The position numbers were made by a program, and so were the translations under genes. 64,000 nucleotides of DNA from Ilyonectria destructans (Eukaryota > Ascomycota > Sordariomycetes > Hypocreales > Nectriaceae), in the NCBI GenBank assembly GCA_020740775.1, contig JAHEWK010000035.1:345889-409888 (forward strand), given 5' to 3'. This document shows positions 42,039 through 52,711 of this stretch, piece after piece. Below the pieces are notes generated by a model, which was not told where the DNA came from, searched no databases, and worked only from the letters and a program-made list of their open reading frames with translations. Position 1 is the stretch's first letter, and each line of letters begins with the position of its first letter.

Positions 42039-43733
42039 ATGCCGAGGCCCCGTAAGGACTTGGAGCGCGTCAAGGACTGGATCCTCGAGCAGCGGCAAGA
42101 AGGACTATCCATTGACACTATATGTGCCCATCTCCGCGACGATGGGCACGTACTCGACGTCAGAACCCTGAAAAGGAGGATAGCGGAATGGGGTGCCCAG
42201 GAGTACTCCCCCCTTCACTCAAAGATTGATACCAACACCTTCGTCGAGCTGATCAAAGGCTACTTCTACCGATACGGATATACCGACACTTCCATCGTCC
42301 GTGATCTCAAGCGACGCGGCATCGAGATCTCCGAGCGGACTGTACAGGAGTATCGTCTGAAGCATGGCATGAAGCGGCGCTTCCGAGATCTGGCTGAACG
42401 ACAGGAGGCTATTCAAAAAGCAAGAGAGTTCCTCTTCCAAGACGACCGTCAGTCTTCAAGCATCAGAGGATTTGGCAGGGGGTATCTATACCATTACGTC
42501 CGCATCCGTGCCGGCGTCCTTGTCGGCCAGAATACCTTATATCGCGAGTACCAAACGAACCCAGAGTGGAAGAAGCGGGCCGAACAAAGATATCTTGCTG
42601 ATTGGAAGCACCGGAAGAACTTCCAGGTTCCTGGGCCTAACTTCATGTGGTCTCTCGATGGGTACGAGAAGCTCAAGAACTTCGGCTTCTCTATCTACGC
42701 CTGTATCGACACGTACTCGAGAGCCATCGGGATATATGTCGACAGGGGGAACATGACTGCGCTGAGTTCACTCAAACAGTTTCTACCGACTGTGTCGTAC
42801 TCAGGGGTCCGCCCCCTTTCACCCGCTCAGATCGTGGTATCGAGACTCCTCTTTGGGCCGGAGCCCAGGCGATTCTCGCCGACCTTGATCAGACAGAGTT
42901 TCGGTATACCACCGAGGATAACGACCAACGAGTCCACAGGCAGGGAGCGAGACTGAGCTCCTGTCATATCTGGGGCCCAAGCATATCGAACCAACGGATC
43001 GAGTATTGGTGGGAAAAGCTACTCAAAGGTGTCGGTCAGCGCTGGATCGCGTTCTCACACGAGCTGATTGATAGCGGCCGCTTCCAACCAAACCGTCTTG
43101 CTTACCAGATCGCGGTGTATGCTCTCTATGGACCCATGATCCGTCAAGAGGTTGCGGACTTCACGGAGATGTGGAACGGCCATCGCATCTGGCCACAGAA
43201 GAATAGGGAGCATCTCGTCGCCGGGATCCCGATGCATCTGTATAATACAAGCGAAGTGGAGAACTGGGCAGTCCATCTAGGGCCTGCGGCTCGAGATTGG
43301 CTTGCCCAGATGATGGCCGCTGTCGATTCTATCGATATAGACGATCTTCTTGACCCAATAACAACGGACTGGTGTGATTAACAGCTCCGGGATCTTCAGT
43401 TCAATAGTCGGCTAGATGGGGAGCTTGATTATAAGCGACCACACTTCGCGATCTACTTACGGCTTAGAGACAAGATTCAGGTTCATCTCGACTGCGGGGC
43501 AAGTCCGGTGCTGAGCATCCCAGAGAGTCCAGTTGGAGGGCAAGAGAGATTCATACGTAAAAAAGTACTCCATTGCACTCAAAAGCTAGCTGACAATGCT
43601 CTAGCTTCAGCTTCTCGAGCAGAACTACCTTGAGCCTATTAACAATGGCCTCTCCGGAACTGAGTTACCTGGCGATATTATCAATAGTGTGGACGAGCTG
43701 ATGGGAGACCTGGGTCACCTTGAGCTAGAGTAA
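42039..43733 (+). pseudogene. Transposase of element B, broken
   Basis: Compared with copy A it has four lesions. An in-frame 3-bp loss at about 42728 removes a residue after SRAI. A 1-bp deletion in a C/T run (about 42810-42825) shifts the frame just before the second catalytic Asp. CAA became TAA at 43378-43380. The donor GT of the C-terminal intron became AT near 43553. The N-terminal 250 residues stay open (42039-42956 frame), so a truncated DNA-binding protein without a complete catalytic triad could be made; whether it is expressed is unknown. Confidence 0.88.
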
Positions 43734-43736
43734 CTA

Positions 43737-44987
43737 CTATTTCCTCGTCTGTTTACGAGGATGCTGACTACTTGGCCTCCTCGTATCAACTCCTCGGGTT
43801 CCAGCGGCGGGACCATGGGCAGTGAAGGCAGCGCCAGCCGAGAGCTCCTTATCCTCTGCCTCTACCGAGAGTGCTGAGCTTATAGAGTCTCGAGCTCGTT
43901 TCTGACCCGCGCAGGTCTCGTCCACGTCGCTAGTAATAACCTCGATCTGGTCTTCTGCGCTAGCTCTCGAAGGAGGTAGAACTGGGCTCAGAGAGGGGCT
44001 CAAGGAGGGCGAGTTGAACTCGCTCCCGATTAACAAGCCTGGCTGTACCTTCACCTCGGTCTTGACTAACTCTTTCTTGATTCCCTTCTCCTTTTTGAAC
44101 GGCTTTACGGCTGACCTCGGCGTCTTGATATGACGAGGGGCCGGGACTTGTGGTCGAGGAGGCAATGGCTCATAGAAAACAAGGAAAAGGAGATATCTGT
44201 CCTCTGTTTTACTCAAACGAAAAGGGCAGTCCTCGCCGAAAAGCTCTGCGACTGTCTGTCTCTCCCGGTCGAGGTCGCTCAGCTCCGTGATACCCTCTTT
44301 AATATGGGCGTTCTGAACGAGTCTCTTGTCGAATTGAAGAACAGAAGAGAGGGCAGGCTTGTCCTTGAACTGAGGGAAGAAGATGCTGTCGAACCAGAAG
44401 TGGACAGGTAAGGATGGTTCCTCGTCGACGAAGAGGCGCAAAGCGACCTTCAGCAGCTCTCTAGCCAAAGACCACTGGGGCTCCTCGTCTTCGTCTAGTA
44501 TTTCCCATGGGTCAGGCCTCGCAAGGAAGACGGCGAGGCGCATCGAGATCTTCCGTCTGCTCTTGTTTTGGCTCTGTTTAGCCACAGCCTCACTGAGCTG
44601 CGACGAGCTCGCCGTCATGCCCCTCGCGATCCGACTCTGGGTAAGTTTGGCATCTCGATACACGGCGGAGGGCCGCGATGCTGCGAGGATACGGCCAGGG
44701 CCGTCTCCAGAGCCGGTGAAGATCGTCTGTGAGGGCGTGGAACGATCAGAGGCTGTTAGGTTGATAGACTGTATAGCGGAGGAGGTGGAAGCTGTCCCAA
44801 CGTCTCGAAACGGGACTGGCGAGCTGTCGAGGATGGAGATACTCGTGGGCTAACGTCTCCCGCAATATGGACACAGATTCGACCCTGGGTGGCTATCGCG
44901 AATGAAATCGTGGCTCCTTTGGTACGATTTAGGGGCCACGGTCTTCGGAACGTCGGGACATGTCTGCGATAGGACGTGATCGGGCAT
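43737..44987 (-). pseudogene. Accessory gene of element B, broken by a nonsense codon
   Basis: Colinear with the accessory gene of copy A, but the Trp codon of the CPYCGRRWP motif is TAG at 44852-44850, which removes all but the first 45 or so residues. An internal ATG at 44663 could give a 308-residue product lacking the zinc module and the SUMO-interacting-like motif. Its stop lies 3 bp from the transposase stop, as in copy A. Confidence 0.85.
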
Positions 44988-45331
44988 ATCTACGTACAAG
45001 ACAAGGTCAGTCGCACAATCTCATGATGGATAGACCCGAGCTTACTTAGGGAATGGATGGGGATAGCCCATAACAACTATGGGTTGGCGATGGGTTGGCG
45101 ATGGGCTGGGTATTGATGCTGGTGTGGATGTGTGAGTGGAAGAATTGTGACGCGTCACCAGGAATTATCACGACATATTCCCTAGTGGACATGCCATCTA
45201 AATGAAGAGATACCTTCCGGATAGTGTGCGGTACTGTAGTCTTGCAAGGGGCCACAAAATTACTAAGTATTTCCACATGGTTGAGGCTTCCCAAAAGGGT
45301 TATGTCACCCATGTGGTAATGTGCGACCGTA

Positions 45332-45841
45332 GTCTTGCCCCAGAGCGTCCAAACCAGTTTCCGTCGCCTAGTGCCGTGAGGCTGGGGTCGGAGCGAGCCC
45401 AACGAGGCGTCATTACTTGGCGTCTTGGCCCGGCCGGTGCGGTGTACAGACGTGTCACTCGCATCACAGAGTATTAATGATCTGTAAAATATCCCGTACC
45501 GTCGCAAATATATCGCGGTTGTCGAGAGCAGGGTGGTGGTCTTCCGACCGCATCGTTTCTTCGAACCCGACGCGCCGACCCCATTCCTCGAGGCGGACCT
45601 TGGTAGCCTTGAACTTGGTGTCTAGTACGTGCGAGTCAGACCCGAATGATCGGTAGGTCTGCACCTTGTCCACGGCCTCTAGGTAGGAGCTGAAGAGGCC
45701 GGCGAGCCCAACGACCCCGACGGTGAGACCAATAGCCTCCATGGCGGTGCGATCGATGGACGTGATGGATGCGATGGGTTTGATGGGTTTGAGCTGAGGT
45801 GGAAGGCGGTATCTCGATATATCCCCGCTCAGCACTGCCAC
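45332..45841 (-). pseudogene. Truncated HeLo-domain gene fragment
   Basis: The start of the conserved region, MEAIGLTVGVVGLAGLFSSY followed by LEAVDKVQ, aligns with the N-terminus of the HeLo-NACHT-ankyrin gene at 59062, and similarity continues to the segment RRRKLVWTLWGK, where element B begins (45331). A frameshift near 45470 (after LQIIN) already breaks the frame. The HeLo domain is the membrane-disrupting cell-death domain of HET-S/LopB-type proteins. NACHT and repeat domains are absent: the rest of the gene is not on the other side of element B. Confidence 0.82.
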
Positions 45842-46399
45842 TCATCGTGCGCGAGGCTGTTTGCTCTGCATGCAGAGCGTGGGACCACCCACCTTCTCCA
45901 TTCGCACCTGAACAGCCTTCCATCCGGCCGTCCTTTGCTATTTAATCATGTCCTCTCTATGACCTCGCCGCGACCACTTAAGCAATGCTCTGGACGTGTA
46001 TTATAGAATAGTCGGTCCTATGCAGAAACCCGATACATTAAGCGGTCTGGTGGCCAGGTTAGACAAACGCCGGAACAATGTCGAACGTCTTGGCCGCTAC
46101 TAAGTAGTGGCAGCTCAAGTGTGTCGCAATCAAGCCTGCCACGTATCGTGCCGCCACAGCCGAATCGCATGGCTCTTTCCAAACAAGTTTATTTCTCTAG
46201 TCGCCCTACATGTCTACTTATCCTAACAATCAAGACATATAAAGTGAATCCGAATCGTTGCGCTGGCTATTGCATTATTTGCCAAGAAGGGGATGATCCG
46301 GCTCGCAAAGACCTGCTCATACTTCCAAGCCTTAAGGCCCTCGGTAGAGAAGAACATTTGGTCGGAGAAATGCCAACACAATAGCCATACGTAAATAAT
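45842..46399. other. Intergenic, no gene seen
   Basis: No recognisable motif. An 87-residue open frame (46121-46384, plus) has no similarity I know. The stretch serves as 5' flank of the HeLo fragment and 3' flank of the CHAT gene. Confidence 0.4.
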
Positions 46400-49192
46400 T
46401 CACGCCCCGTAATGAACAAACTGTGCCCAGTTCAGAGGCATAGTGAGATCCGCTGCACGCACTGCCATCACCGCCTCCTGTAGCGCCGAAGCCACCTCGT
46501 TGTTGATAGCTGACTGGTTCCGCTGCAATACCAAAGAGTAGAACCGCTTCGCCACGTCTACACACTCCGAGTCCCCAGCTGGCCACAGGCAGCCCACAAC
46601 ATGCGGAAACCCTGCCACCTGGAACCCGCTCACAACGTGTATCACTTCATCCGACAATCGCGCTGCCTTGTTCTCTGCCGTTGAGCATGCTGAGAGGTAC
46701 GCAATCTGCGCGTGTCTAAGCCGTAGCTCTGAGACCCGGTGCACTGTTAGTCGATCTTGTTCCGAAGCCTCGCCAGGCTGGGTACTCTTTTTCTGGAGAA
46801 TCAGACTACTTTTGGAAGGGTCTGAGTTGTCCGATGTTCCGTGGCATGCAAAGTGTGCGATACGGGACGTCTTCAGGGCCTCTAAAACTTGATCCGCACT
46901 GGGGTGGGTAAGAACCGTCGTCCTTATGTGAGAGCGAGCCGAGTTGAGAATCTCCTCCATCTCTTCTCTCACTCCAGGAAGGTCTTTTGGTGCTCTCTTC
47001 TCAGCACGGCCTTTTGGCGATGTCGGCATTGTCGCAATAAGCATTAGATCCTGTGCTGCTTGTATATCCTGACTGCCCTTTGCCTGGTTGCGTGCATAGG
47101 CAAGTGCTTTGATCGAAGGCGTGTAGGAAGATATGATCCTGCTGTAGGCATTCTCCGCCGACCCTCTTGTATGCACCCCTGCAGCGTGGAAGGGCATCGA
47201 GCTTGCCAAGCCGGAACCGATCCACCATACCCGGGGAAGACCTTCACTTAGTTGCTTCTGCGTAGCGGAGATCTCGGCGAGGATGTGCTTGACGCAGGCA
47301 TGCCAAAGCCAAGAAAGGTAATCTAAAAACTCATCGTTTTTACGTCTCTGCTCAGACTTCTTCTTTGTCGACCAATTTTTACTTAACCAAGACTTCGCAT
47401 TGGATGCTGATAGCTCGGGAAGTGTTATTGTTGTCAGTGTATTATTGGAGATGAGAATGGCATCGCTTCGGAAGTCAGTGACGTTAATAACGACAATACT
47501 ACCCTCAGTGACACATCCCTGCATCTCAGCAACGGTTTGTCCAAGCATAAAGCGCTCATGACCGGGAATAGCTCTGATTTCCTTCAAGCATGTATCTAGC
47601 TCAGCTACAGCTTCTTGCCGTCGCTTTGGTAACAGGATTTCAACCACACTGGGAGTGATCTGATGGGTAGAAGTATTCACTTCATTCACGAGACTTCGAT
47701 ATCGGTTGGCCAACCGGGAATGGTCCCGGCGAAGCGAAGACACATCACTGCGATCATCTAGCAGTTGGCTGATAATGACAGCGCGGCCTTGCTCGAGATA
47801 CTGAAGGGCCTCACTTAATCGATTTGCCGATAAGAGGAAGGCGCATAGGTCGGAAGCCACACCAGCGAATGTCGACACGACGAACTGCTGATCATTGCGA
47901 TCAAGAGCTCGTGTATGGACTATAGGAAGGAGATCGAGGATCTCTCTTCCAAGGCGGATGCCGTCGTCAACTCTATGCTGTGTAGCTAGTAATTTCAGAC
48001 ATGTAGCGGCAGCGCTCACACGATGGAACGGCATAGCATTAAAACACGTCCAAGCGTCGAGCAGATAGGTCGAGGCTTCTTCTAGGTCTCTCATCTCTCC
48101 GGTCCGTTCATACCGGCGACTAAGATGAATTCCAAGGTTATTCAACCTGCCTGACCGGTCTGGATGGTCGTCTGGCGTTAATTCCACCGCTTGCTGTGCT
48201 GTCAGGATCGCCTCTTCCAGGTCACTCATCTCTCCAGTCCGTTCATACCGGCTCTCAAGCTTGGTTCCAAGGTTATTCAACCTGCCTGCCCGGTCTGGAT
48301 GGTCTTCTGGCGTTAATTCCACCGCTTGCTGTGCTGTCAGGATCGCCTCTTCTAGGTCCCTCACCTCTCCGGCCCGTTCATACCGGCGACCAAGCTTGGT
48401 TCCAAGGTTATTCAACCTGCCTGCCCGGTCTGGATGGTCGTCCGGCGTGGATTCCACAGCTTGTTGTGCTGTCAAGATCGCCTCTTCTAGATCCCTCATC
48501 TCTCCGGTCCGTTCATACCGGCGACCAAGCTTGTTTCCAAGGTTATTCAACCAGCCTGCCTGGTCTGGATGGTCTTCTGGTGTGGATTCCACCGCTTGTC
48601 GTGCTGTTAGGATCGCCTCTTCTAGGTCCCTCATCTCTCCGGTCCGTTCATACCTGCTCTCAAGCTTGGTTCCAAGGTTATTCAACCTGCCTGCCCGGTC
48701 TGGATGGTCTTCTGGCGTGGATTCCACAGCTTGTTGTGCTGTCAGGATCGCCTCTTCTAGATCCCTCATCTCTCCGGTCCGTTCAAAACGGCGAAGGAGG
48801 AATGCTCCAAGGTTGTTCAACCACTCCGTAAAACTTGGATTCCTATCGTTTGCCAGATGTATACCCAGTTTAGCCAAGTCTACTGCTTTACTGATGTCAT
48901 CTCTGCTTCCAGATTGCATAAATCTTTCATATGCGCGGATTGCGAGACCTGAGAAAAGACGAGGAATCTCTTCCGCATTAACGCCATTTTGTGCAGCAAA
49001 TGCCTCGATATCCATTTCGATGATCACAAGTTCAAGGCTTTTGTGGAGGTGGGTTTCGTCGCTGGCTGGCTGGAGCGTGACTACTTTATTGCTACCTAAT
49101 TGAGGAGATATACGCATCACGTGTTGGGTATCATAGCAGGCAACGATTCTGCCTGGGAAAGTTGGCGTCTGCATAGAGGCGCTGCATGTCAT
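46400..49192 (-). CDS. TPR-CHAT protease (caspase-like)
   Basis: 930 residues as a single frame; an internal ATG at 49015 (MDIEAF) would give 871. An N-terminal segment is followed by five to six near-identical 45-residue TPR-like units (NNLG...YERTGEMRDLEEAILTA) at about residues 125-395, then a helical linker and a C-terminal CHAT domain. The catalytic His is in HFACHGTSD (about residue 778) and the Cys in YLSACSTAE (about 832), with SGFQVAGFPHVVGCLWP after it. CHAT is related to caspases and separase; TPR-CHAT proteases in other systems are activated by a sensor and cleave effectors. It diverges from the small gene at 49399, suggesting a joint role. No lesion seen. Confidence 0.9.
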   Translation of the reverse strand: MTCSASMQTPTFPGRIVACYDTQHVMRISPQLGSNKVVTLQPASDETHLHKSLELVIIEMDIEAFAAQNGVNAEEIPRLFSGLAIRAYERFMQSGSRDDISKAVDLAKLGIHLANDRNPSFTEWLNNLGAFLLRRFERTGEMRDLEEAILTAQQAVESTPEDHPDRAGRLNNLGTKLESRYERTGEMRDLEEAILTARQAVESTPEDHPDQAGWLNNLGNKLGRRYERTGEMRDLEEAILTAQQAVESTPDDHPDRAGRLNNLGTKLGRRYERAGEVRDLEEAILTAQQAVELTPEDHPDRAGRLNNLGTKLESRYERTGEMSDLEEAILTAQQAVELTPDDHPDRSGRLNNLGIHLSRRYERTGEMRDLEEASTYLLDAWTCFNAMPFHRVSAAATCLKLLATQHRVDDGIRLGREILDLLPIVHTRALDRNDQQFVVSTFAGVASDLCAFLLSANRLSEALQYLEQGRAVIISQLLDDRSDVSSLRRDHSRLANRYRSLVNEVNTSTHQITPSVVEILLPKRRQEAVAELDTCLKEIRAIPGHERFMLGQTVAEMQGCVTEGSIVVINVTDFRSDAILISNNTLTTITLPELSASNAKSWLSKNWSTKKKSEQRRKNDEFLDYLSWLWHACVKHILAEISATQKQLSEGLPRVWWIGSGLASSMPFHAAGVHTRGSAENAYSRIISSYTPSIKALAYARNQAKGSQDIQAAQDLMLIATMPTSPKGRAEKRAPKDLPGVREEMEEILNSARSHIRTTVLTHPSADQVLEALKTSRIAHFACHGTSDNSDPSKSSLILQKKSTQPGEASEQDRLTVHRVSELRLRHAQIAYLSACSTAENKAARLSDEVIHVVSGFQVAGFPHVVGCLWPAGDSECVDVAKRFYSLVLQRNQSAINNEVASALQEAVMAVRAADLTMPLNWAQFVHYGA
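48128..48825 (-). repeat. 135-bp tandem repeats encoding TPR units of the CHAT protein
   Basis: Five full and one partial unit with 135-bp periodicity, marked by ggttattcaacctgcctg on the plus strand. Units are nearly identical at the DNA level, so copy number can change by unequal crossing over. Confidence 0.88.
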
Positions 49193-49398
49193 GTTGCTTT
49201 TTGTGGCGGTGGCTTATTTACTGTGCCTCGTTGAGCCATGTAATGCACTGCCTCGTTGCAGATGCCCAAGCATGCCGCCTCGCTGAATCCAGCCTTGCCA
49301 TAATACACTGTTACGTTGGTGGTTATTTATTTGTTGAAATACCGTTAGTAGATAAGGCTACTCTTTTATTTTTACTCACTCGATACATCTTTGCTACA

Positions 49399-50244
49399 AT
49401 GGTTGCGACAGTTATCCCTTCTTCATTTTTCCTCCCGCTTGAGTCCGTTAGACTGGGGAGGTTTATTAAAAACATCGACCAGCCACACGAGGGTTACTAT
49501 GAACCTCTGACTGCCGATGTGCCGAAGGCCATCGTGACGCAGTTCTCTTTTTCCAGCCTGAATCAACAGAACAGCAAGACGCGATTTGGGTCCGCGTTGA
49601 CGTCTCTGATATCCGCAGGATTCTCTAAGCGTCTTCAATCCCATTTCCATGTCGCACCAGCACGTGGCATCAATTACTCACTTGACAACTCTGATGCTTG
49701 GTTTGACAAGGTAGTTAGCATGCCAGACACGAGGAAGTGGATCGAAAAAGCTGCCCTCCGCAGCGACAAGATCTACATCATTGTCGGCATTCAAACCTTC
49801 ACCGATACTCGCATCATCCAGAAGTCAGCCCGGGGACAACAAGTCGGAGGTCAAGTCAACGTGCCAGTCAGCCTTTCTCTCATAGCTGCCACCGCTGTCA
49901 TGCCTTTCGCTGAGCTTGTTGATCCCGCCGTCCATGGGGAACACCAGAATGTGGAGAGCGACCAATTCTGGCTTGTCGCTCCTGGCGAGCAAGTGTGTTC
50001 TCTCCAGTACCGCGAAGTCAAAACCAGGTGGCTTTCTAGCCGACTGATCACACCACTGCAACTCTCTAAAACGCGTCAGTGGTCATGTATGGAGGGAGAC
50101 AAGCGTTATGCATATGAAGATGAAGAGGACGACGAAGAAGAGGACGAAGATATGATAGAGGTGGACTTTGGGGATGTAGAGGAATTAAATGGGGAGTGGG
50201 ATGTAGAGGATTTTGTGGAAGGGAATATCTATCTCCAGTCCTAA
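49399..50244 (+). CDS. Conserved fungal protein of unknown function, divergent from the CHAT protease gene
   Basis: 281 residues from ATG 49399; the frame is open upstream to 49186, but that part looks non-coding. I recognise the pattern (PSSFFLPLESVRLGRFIKNI, later APGEQVCSLQYREV and RWLSSR) as a recurrent fungal family without a known function. An alpha/beta region of about 230 residues is followed by a very acidic tail (EDEEDDEEEDEDMIEVDFGD). No signal peptide or clear membrane helix. Genes for pore-forming gasdermin-like effectors commonly sit beside CHAT or subtilase genes in fungi, so an effector or substrate role is a hypothesis; I do not see a diagnostic gasdermin motif. Confidence 0.75.
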   Translation: MVATVIPSSFFLPLESVRLGRFIKNIDQPHEGYYEPLTADVPKAIVTQFSFSSLNQQNSKTRFGSALTSLISAGFSKRLQSHFHVAPARGINYSLDNSDAWFDKVVSMPDTRKWIEKAALRSDKIYIIVGIQTFTDTRIIQKSARGQQVGGQVNVPVSLSLIAATAVMPFAELVDPAVHGEHQNVESDQFWLVAPGEQVCSLQYREVKTRWLSSRLITPLQLSKTRQWSCMEGDKRYAYEDEEDDEEEDEDMIEVDFGDVEELNGEWDVEDFVEGNIYLQS

Positions 50245-51082
50245 TGACAATCTGACCAATCTACGATTTTAGATCGAAGATACCTTCCAGACGGCAATAG
50301 GTGGGGCTATCTAAGAAATTCGATGTTGTCCCAAGTTTTTATATTCCTCTGTGTGCTTTTATCACCCCTTGTCAAGGAGAGCTGGTAGTGGTAGAAACAT
50401 GGTTATTCAAAGGCATGCAGTTACCGAAGTTGTGCAAAAATGGAGTACAACCAGACGGTACCAGAGTCGCTAACATTATGAAGTCACCGCCAGAGAACTG
50501 CGTGCCTGAGAAGTGCGGCATGCTTGCGCGAGTGCTGAGCTATACCTAGGCATAGACCGTGGTTTTGTCGCGGCTTTGTCGCGTTTTCTCGTGTAACGTT
50601 AGGGCTTGCTGCAGGCGCGGCTGATCAGCAAAGGTCGCACACACCTCAGATGCCCGCGCTAGCGAAGTTGGAAGGAAATGACACCTGAGCGAATCCACAA
50701 GTAGGCGTGGCACCATCTAGGAATCAAGGAGGGTTCGTGGTGGACTGTGGCCGATTGCTAGCAGAGTCTATACAAGCTGCTGCCGCACACATAATAGGAT
50801 TTCCCACTCCATGTATCAGGCGAGCAGTGCATTGAAGGTGGCGCTGCATCTCGTCCCGCATGTCTGCTCTCAGCACTCAGCCGCTTAGGCAGAAGTGCAT
50901 TTTCCTGCCTCCACCGTTTGGCCTTGTGAATACTCAGCCACAAAACAGCAGAAGTGGTCGGTTCTCAGGCGCCATTAACCTGCGTCTAGAGACCTGGTTA
51001 CTGTACGGGTTCCGTAACTACCTAGAACAAACTTATAGGATTTATTATATACTACATCGACTGGTTTCGTAGAGTAAGTATT
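50245..51082. other. Intergenic, no gene seen
   Basis: Short open frames on both strands have no recognisable motif. This separates the unknown gene from the 3' end of the nuclease-like gene. Confidence 0.45.
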
Positions 51083-52537
51083 CTATTCATTGCCAAGGTG
51101 GGCTAACGATCCGATCGGGGTCTGGCTAGTCCCTGGAAGGTCCAAGGTATCAAGAATCCACTCTCGGAACGTTGAATCGACCCAGTTAGCAAGCTCGCGC
51201 ACCACAGCAACAATCGTGTAGAGACCAATCAAGGTATTTGTATCCCCGACTGACATCTCCCCGACTACTTCCAAACGATCGCCTCTGTCGCAGGCGAAAA
51301 AGAGTTTCCAGTTGTGTTCAACGCTTAGAAGCAGCGGCAACGTTACGATGGTGCGCTGTCGTTGTGCGCTATCCGGTGTCTTTGCTGCACCTGAATTGAA
51401 GAAGTCATTCATACGTTGGTGCCATGCGGCAGTCCACACCCCAAGTTGTAGCCTTCCTTCTTCGGCCGACCCTGCGGCCTTCGTCTCGATGCTGACTGCG
51501 ATTGTGCGAAACTGGAGCGGTGGATACGGTGTCTGGTTGATAAATTGCCTGTCCTTCGGTTGAGACCAGATCTTCTTCCGGATCGATTCATCTAACCGCT
51601 TGTCCGAGTCGGAAGATACGCCATCAAGGGCGAGAACCAAGACGAAATCGATCATTTTGCTCTCCACAGAGCTTCCTGGAATATTCGTAGGTGGAAGGAA
51701 CGGAGACGCAATGCGGGCCGTGGTGACTAGTTCCTTCTTAACACAGCGACATTGTGCCAACGCGAGCTTGAGAAGCGGACCGTGGACATCCAGATTCCAT
51801 GCCGCTTCAGATCGGCCGAGGCGCAGACATTCGCGAGCTTCGGCTTTGATGTCTTGAAGTGCCTGTAGTTCGCCCAAGGCAAAAGGCCGAGACACATGCC
51901 CGCCCCCCTCCTGCACCTCGTCCTCCTCACTTGTACGCCCTCCAGAGAACCACGAATCCCTTATATTTCGGCCGATAGCTTTCGAGATCTCGTGGCGAGC
52001 CTGTGGCGGGAATATTGCTTCGTGTTCCACTGCAATATTATAGATCCGGTTATATAGCAGCCGGACGTCAGAGGGCAACTGTTCAGTTGCGTTATCCTCT
52101 AAAGCAATGTAATGTATCGGCTTTTCGAGAACTTGTAAGTTCTGTGTTCTCTTGGTCGGGCTGTTTGAGCGCCTGTGGGAGGATGTTGTTGACGACGGAT
52201 TGGTTGAGGAATGCGCAGATGTAGACAGCCTGTATGGGAGGCTTGGTCGGTTGTTGGAGGCATTGGACTTGGGTGTCTGATCGATGTCGTACAGTAGGGG
52301 AGGCGCGTCCGTCGTCGGGCTCTCGAAGATATCATTGTCGGGCGCCCTCCGTCGTTTTCGAGGCGACCCTTCCTGGTGCATGCTCGGACCTGATGACGGA
52401 GGCGTTGTCATACCTAGAGTATTGAGGTACCTCAGGGTCTCTGGCGATAGAGGCCAACGATAGACGGAGGGGCTTTCAGCAGAAATTCCGTCCACCCAGT
52501 CCTGAATTTGTGCCAAAAAGTCTGCATGCGTGGCCAT
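51083..52537 (-). CDS. PD-(D/E)XK nuclease-like protein
   Basis: 484 residues from the ATG at 52537 (MATHADFLAQIQDWV); an ATG at 52711 would add 58 residues without pattern. The N-terminal 180 residues are Ser/Pro-rich and disordered. The C-terminal domain (about 200-480) matches a nuclease-like family common in fungi: a long helix with DVRLLYNRI, MIDFVLVLAL (Asp), NQTPYPPLQFRTIAVSIETK (E-x-K), LQLGVWTAAWHQRM, LPLLLSVEHNW and a final helix ELANWVDSTFREWI. The Asp...Glu-x-Lys arrangement fits a PD-(D/E)XK active site; activity and substrate are unknown. A single exon without lesion. Confidence 0.8.
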   Translation of the reverse strand: MATHADFLAQIQDWVDGISAESPSVYRWPLSPETLRYLNTLGMTTPPSSGPSMHQEGSPRKRRRAPDNDIFESPTTDAPPLLYDIDQTPKSNASNNRPSLPYRLSTSAHSSTNPSSTTSSHRRSNSPTKRTQNLQVLEKPIHYIALEDNATEQLPSDVRLLYNRIYNIAVEHEAIFPPQARHEISKAIGRNIRDSWFSGGRTSEEDEVQEGGGHVSRPFALGELQALQDIKAEARECLRLGRSEAAWNLDVHGPLLKLALAQCRCVKKELVTTARIASPFLPPTNIPGSSVESKMIDFVLVLALDGVSSDSDKRLDESIRKKIWSQPKDRQFINQTPYPPLQFRTIAVSIETKAAGSAEEGRLQLGVWTAAWHQRMNDFFNSGAAKTPDSAQRQRTIVTLPLLLSVEHNWKLFFACDRGDRLEVVGEMSVGDTNTLIGLYTIVAVVRELANWVDSTFREWILDTLDLPGTSQTPIGSLAHLGNE

Positions 52538-52711
52538 GATTTGGAAAAGAGGGGTCTGCTGATAGTTGGTGCTACGCGGGTAGCTGCATTTCATCAGGAG
52601 TATTCCGGATAGCGACAGACAGTCGAGCAAAATGACAGGCTGCAGTTGGCATGCCAACCAACCAACGAAATCAGGCGGGGTACGGCAGCCTAGAAATCGA
52701 CCCACCACCAT

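Larger units (their letters stand above)
41744..45331. mobile_element. TIR DNA transposon copy B, inactivated, without matching target duplication
   Basis: Near-identical to copy A over its whole length, in the same orientation. The left end reads TACGGGCGCACATTACC (one change) and the right end is as in A. The flanking hexamers differ (atttag on the left, gtcttg on the right). The right flank is the middle of a HeLo-domain coding sequence; the left flank is unrelated. Both genes carry disabling changes. This suggests recombination between two elements, or a deletion at one side, after insertion. Confidence 0.88.

Noticed and set aside
41744..45331. Treating copy B as a normal insertion with a mutated target duplication
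   Set aside because: All six bases would have had to diverge, and the two flanks belong to different genes.
48196..49103. Long plus-strand frames with repeated SGWSSGV-type words
   Set aside because: They are the reverse reading of the TPR-coding repeats of the CHAT gene; periodicity comes from the real gene on the minus strand.
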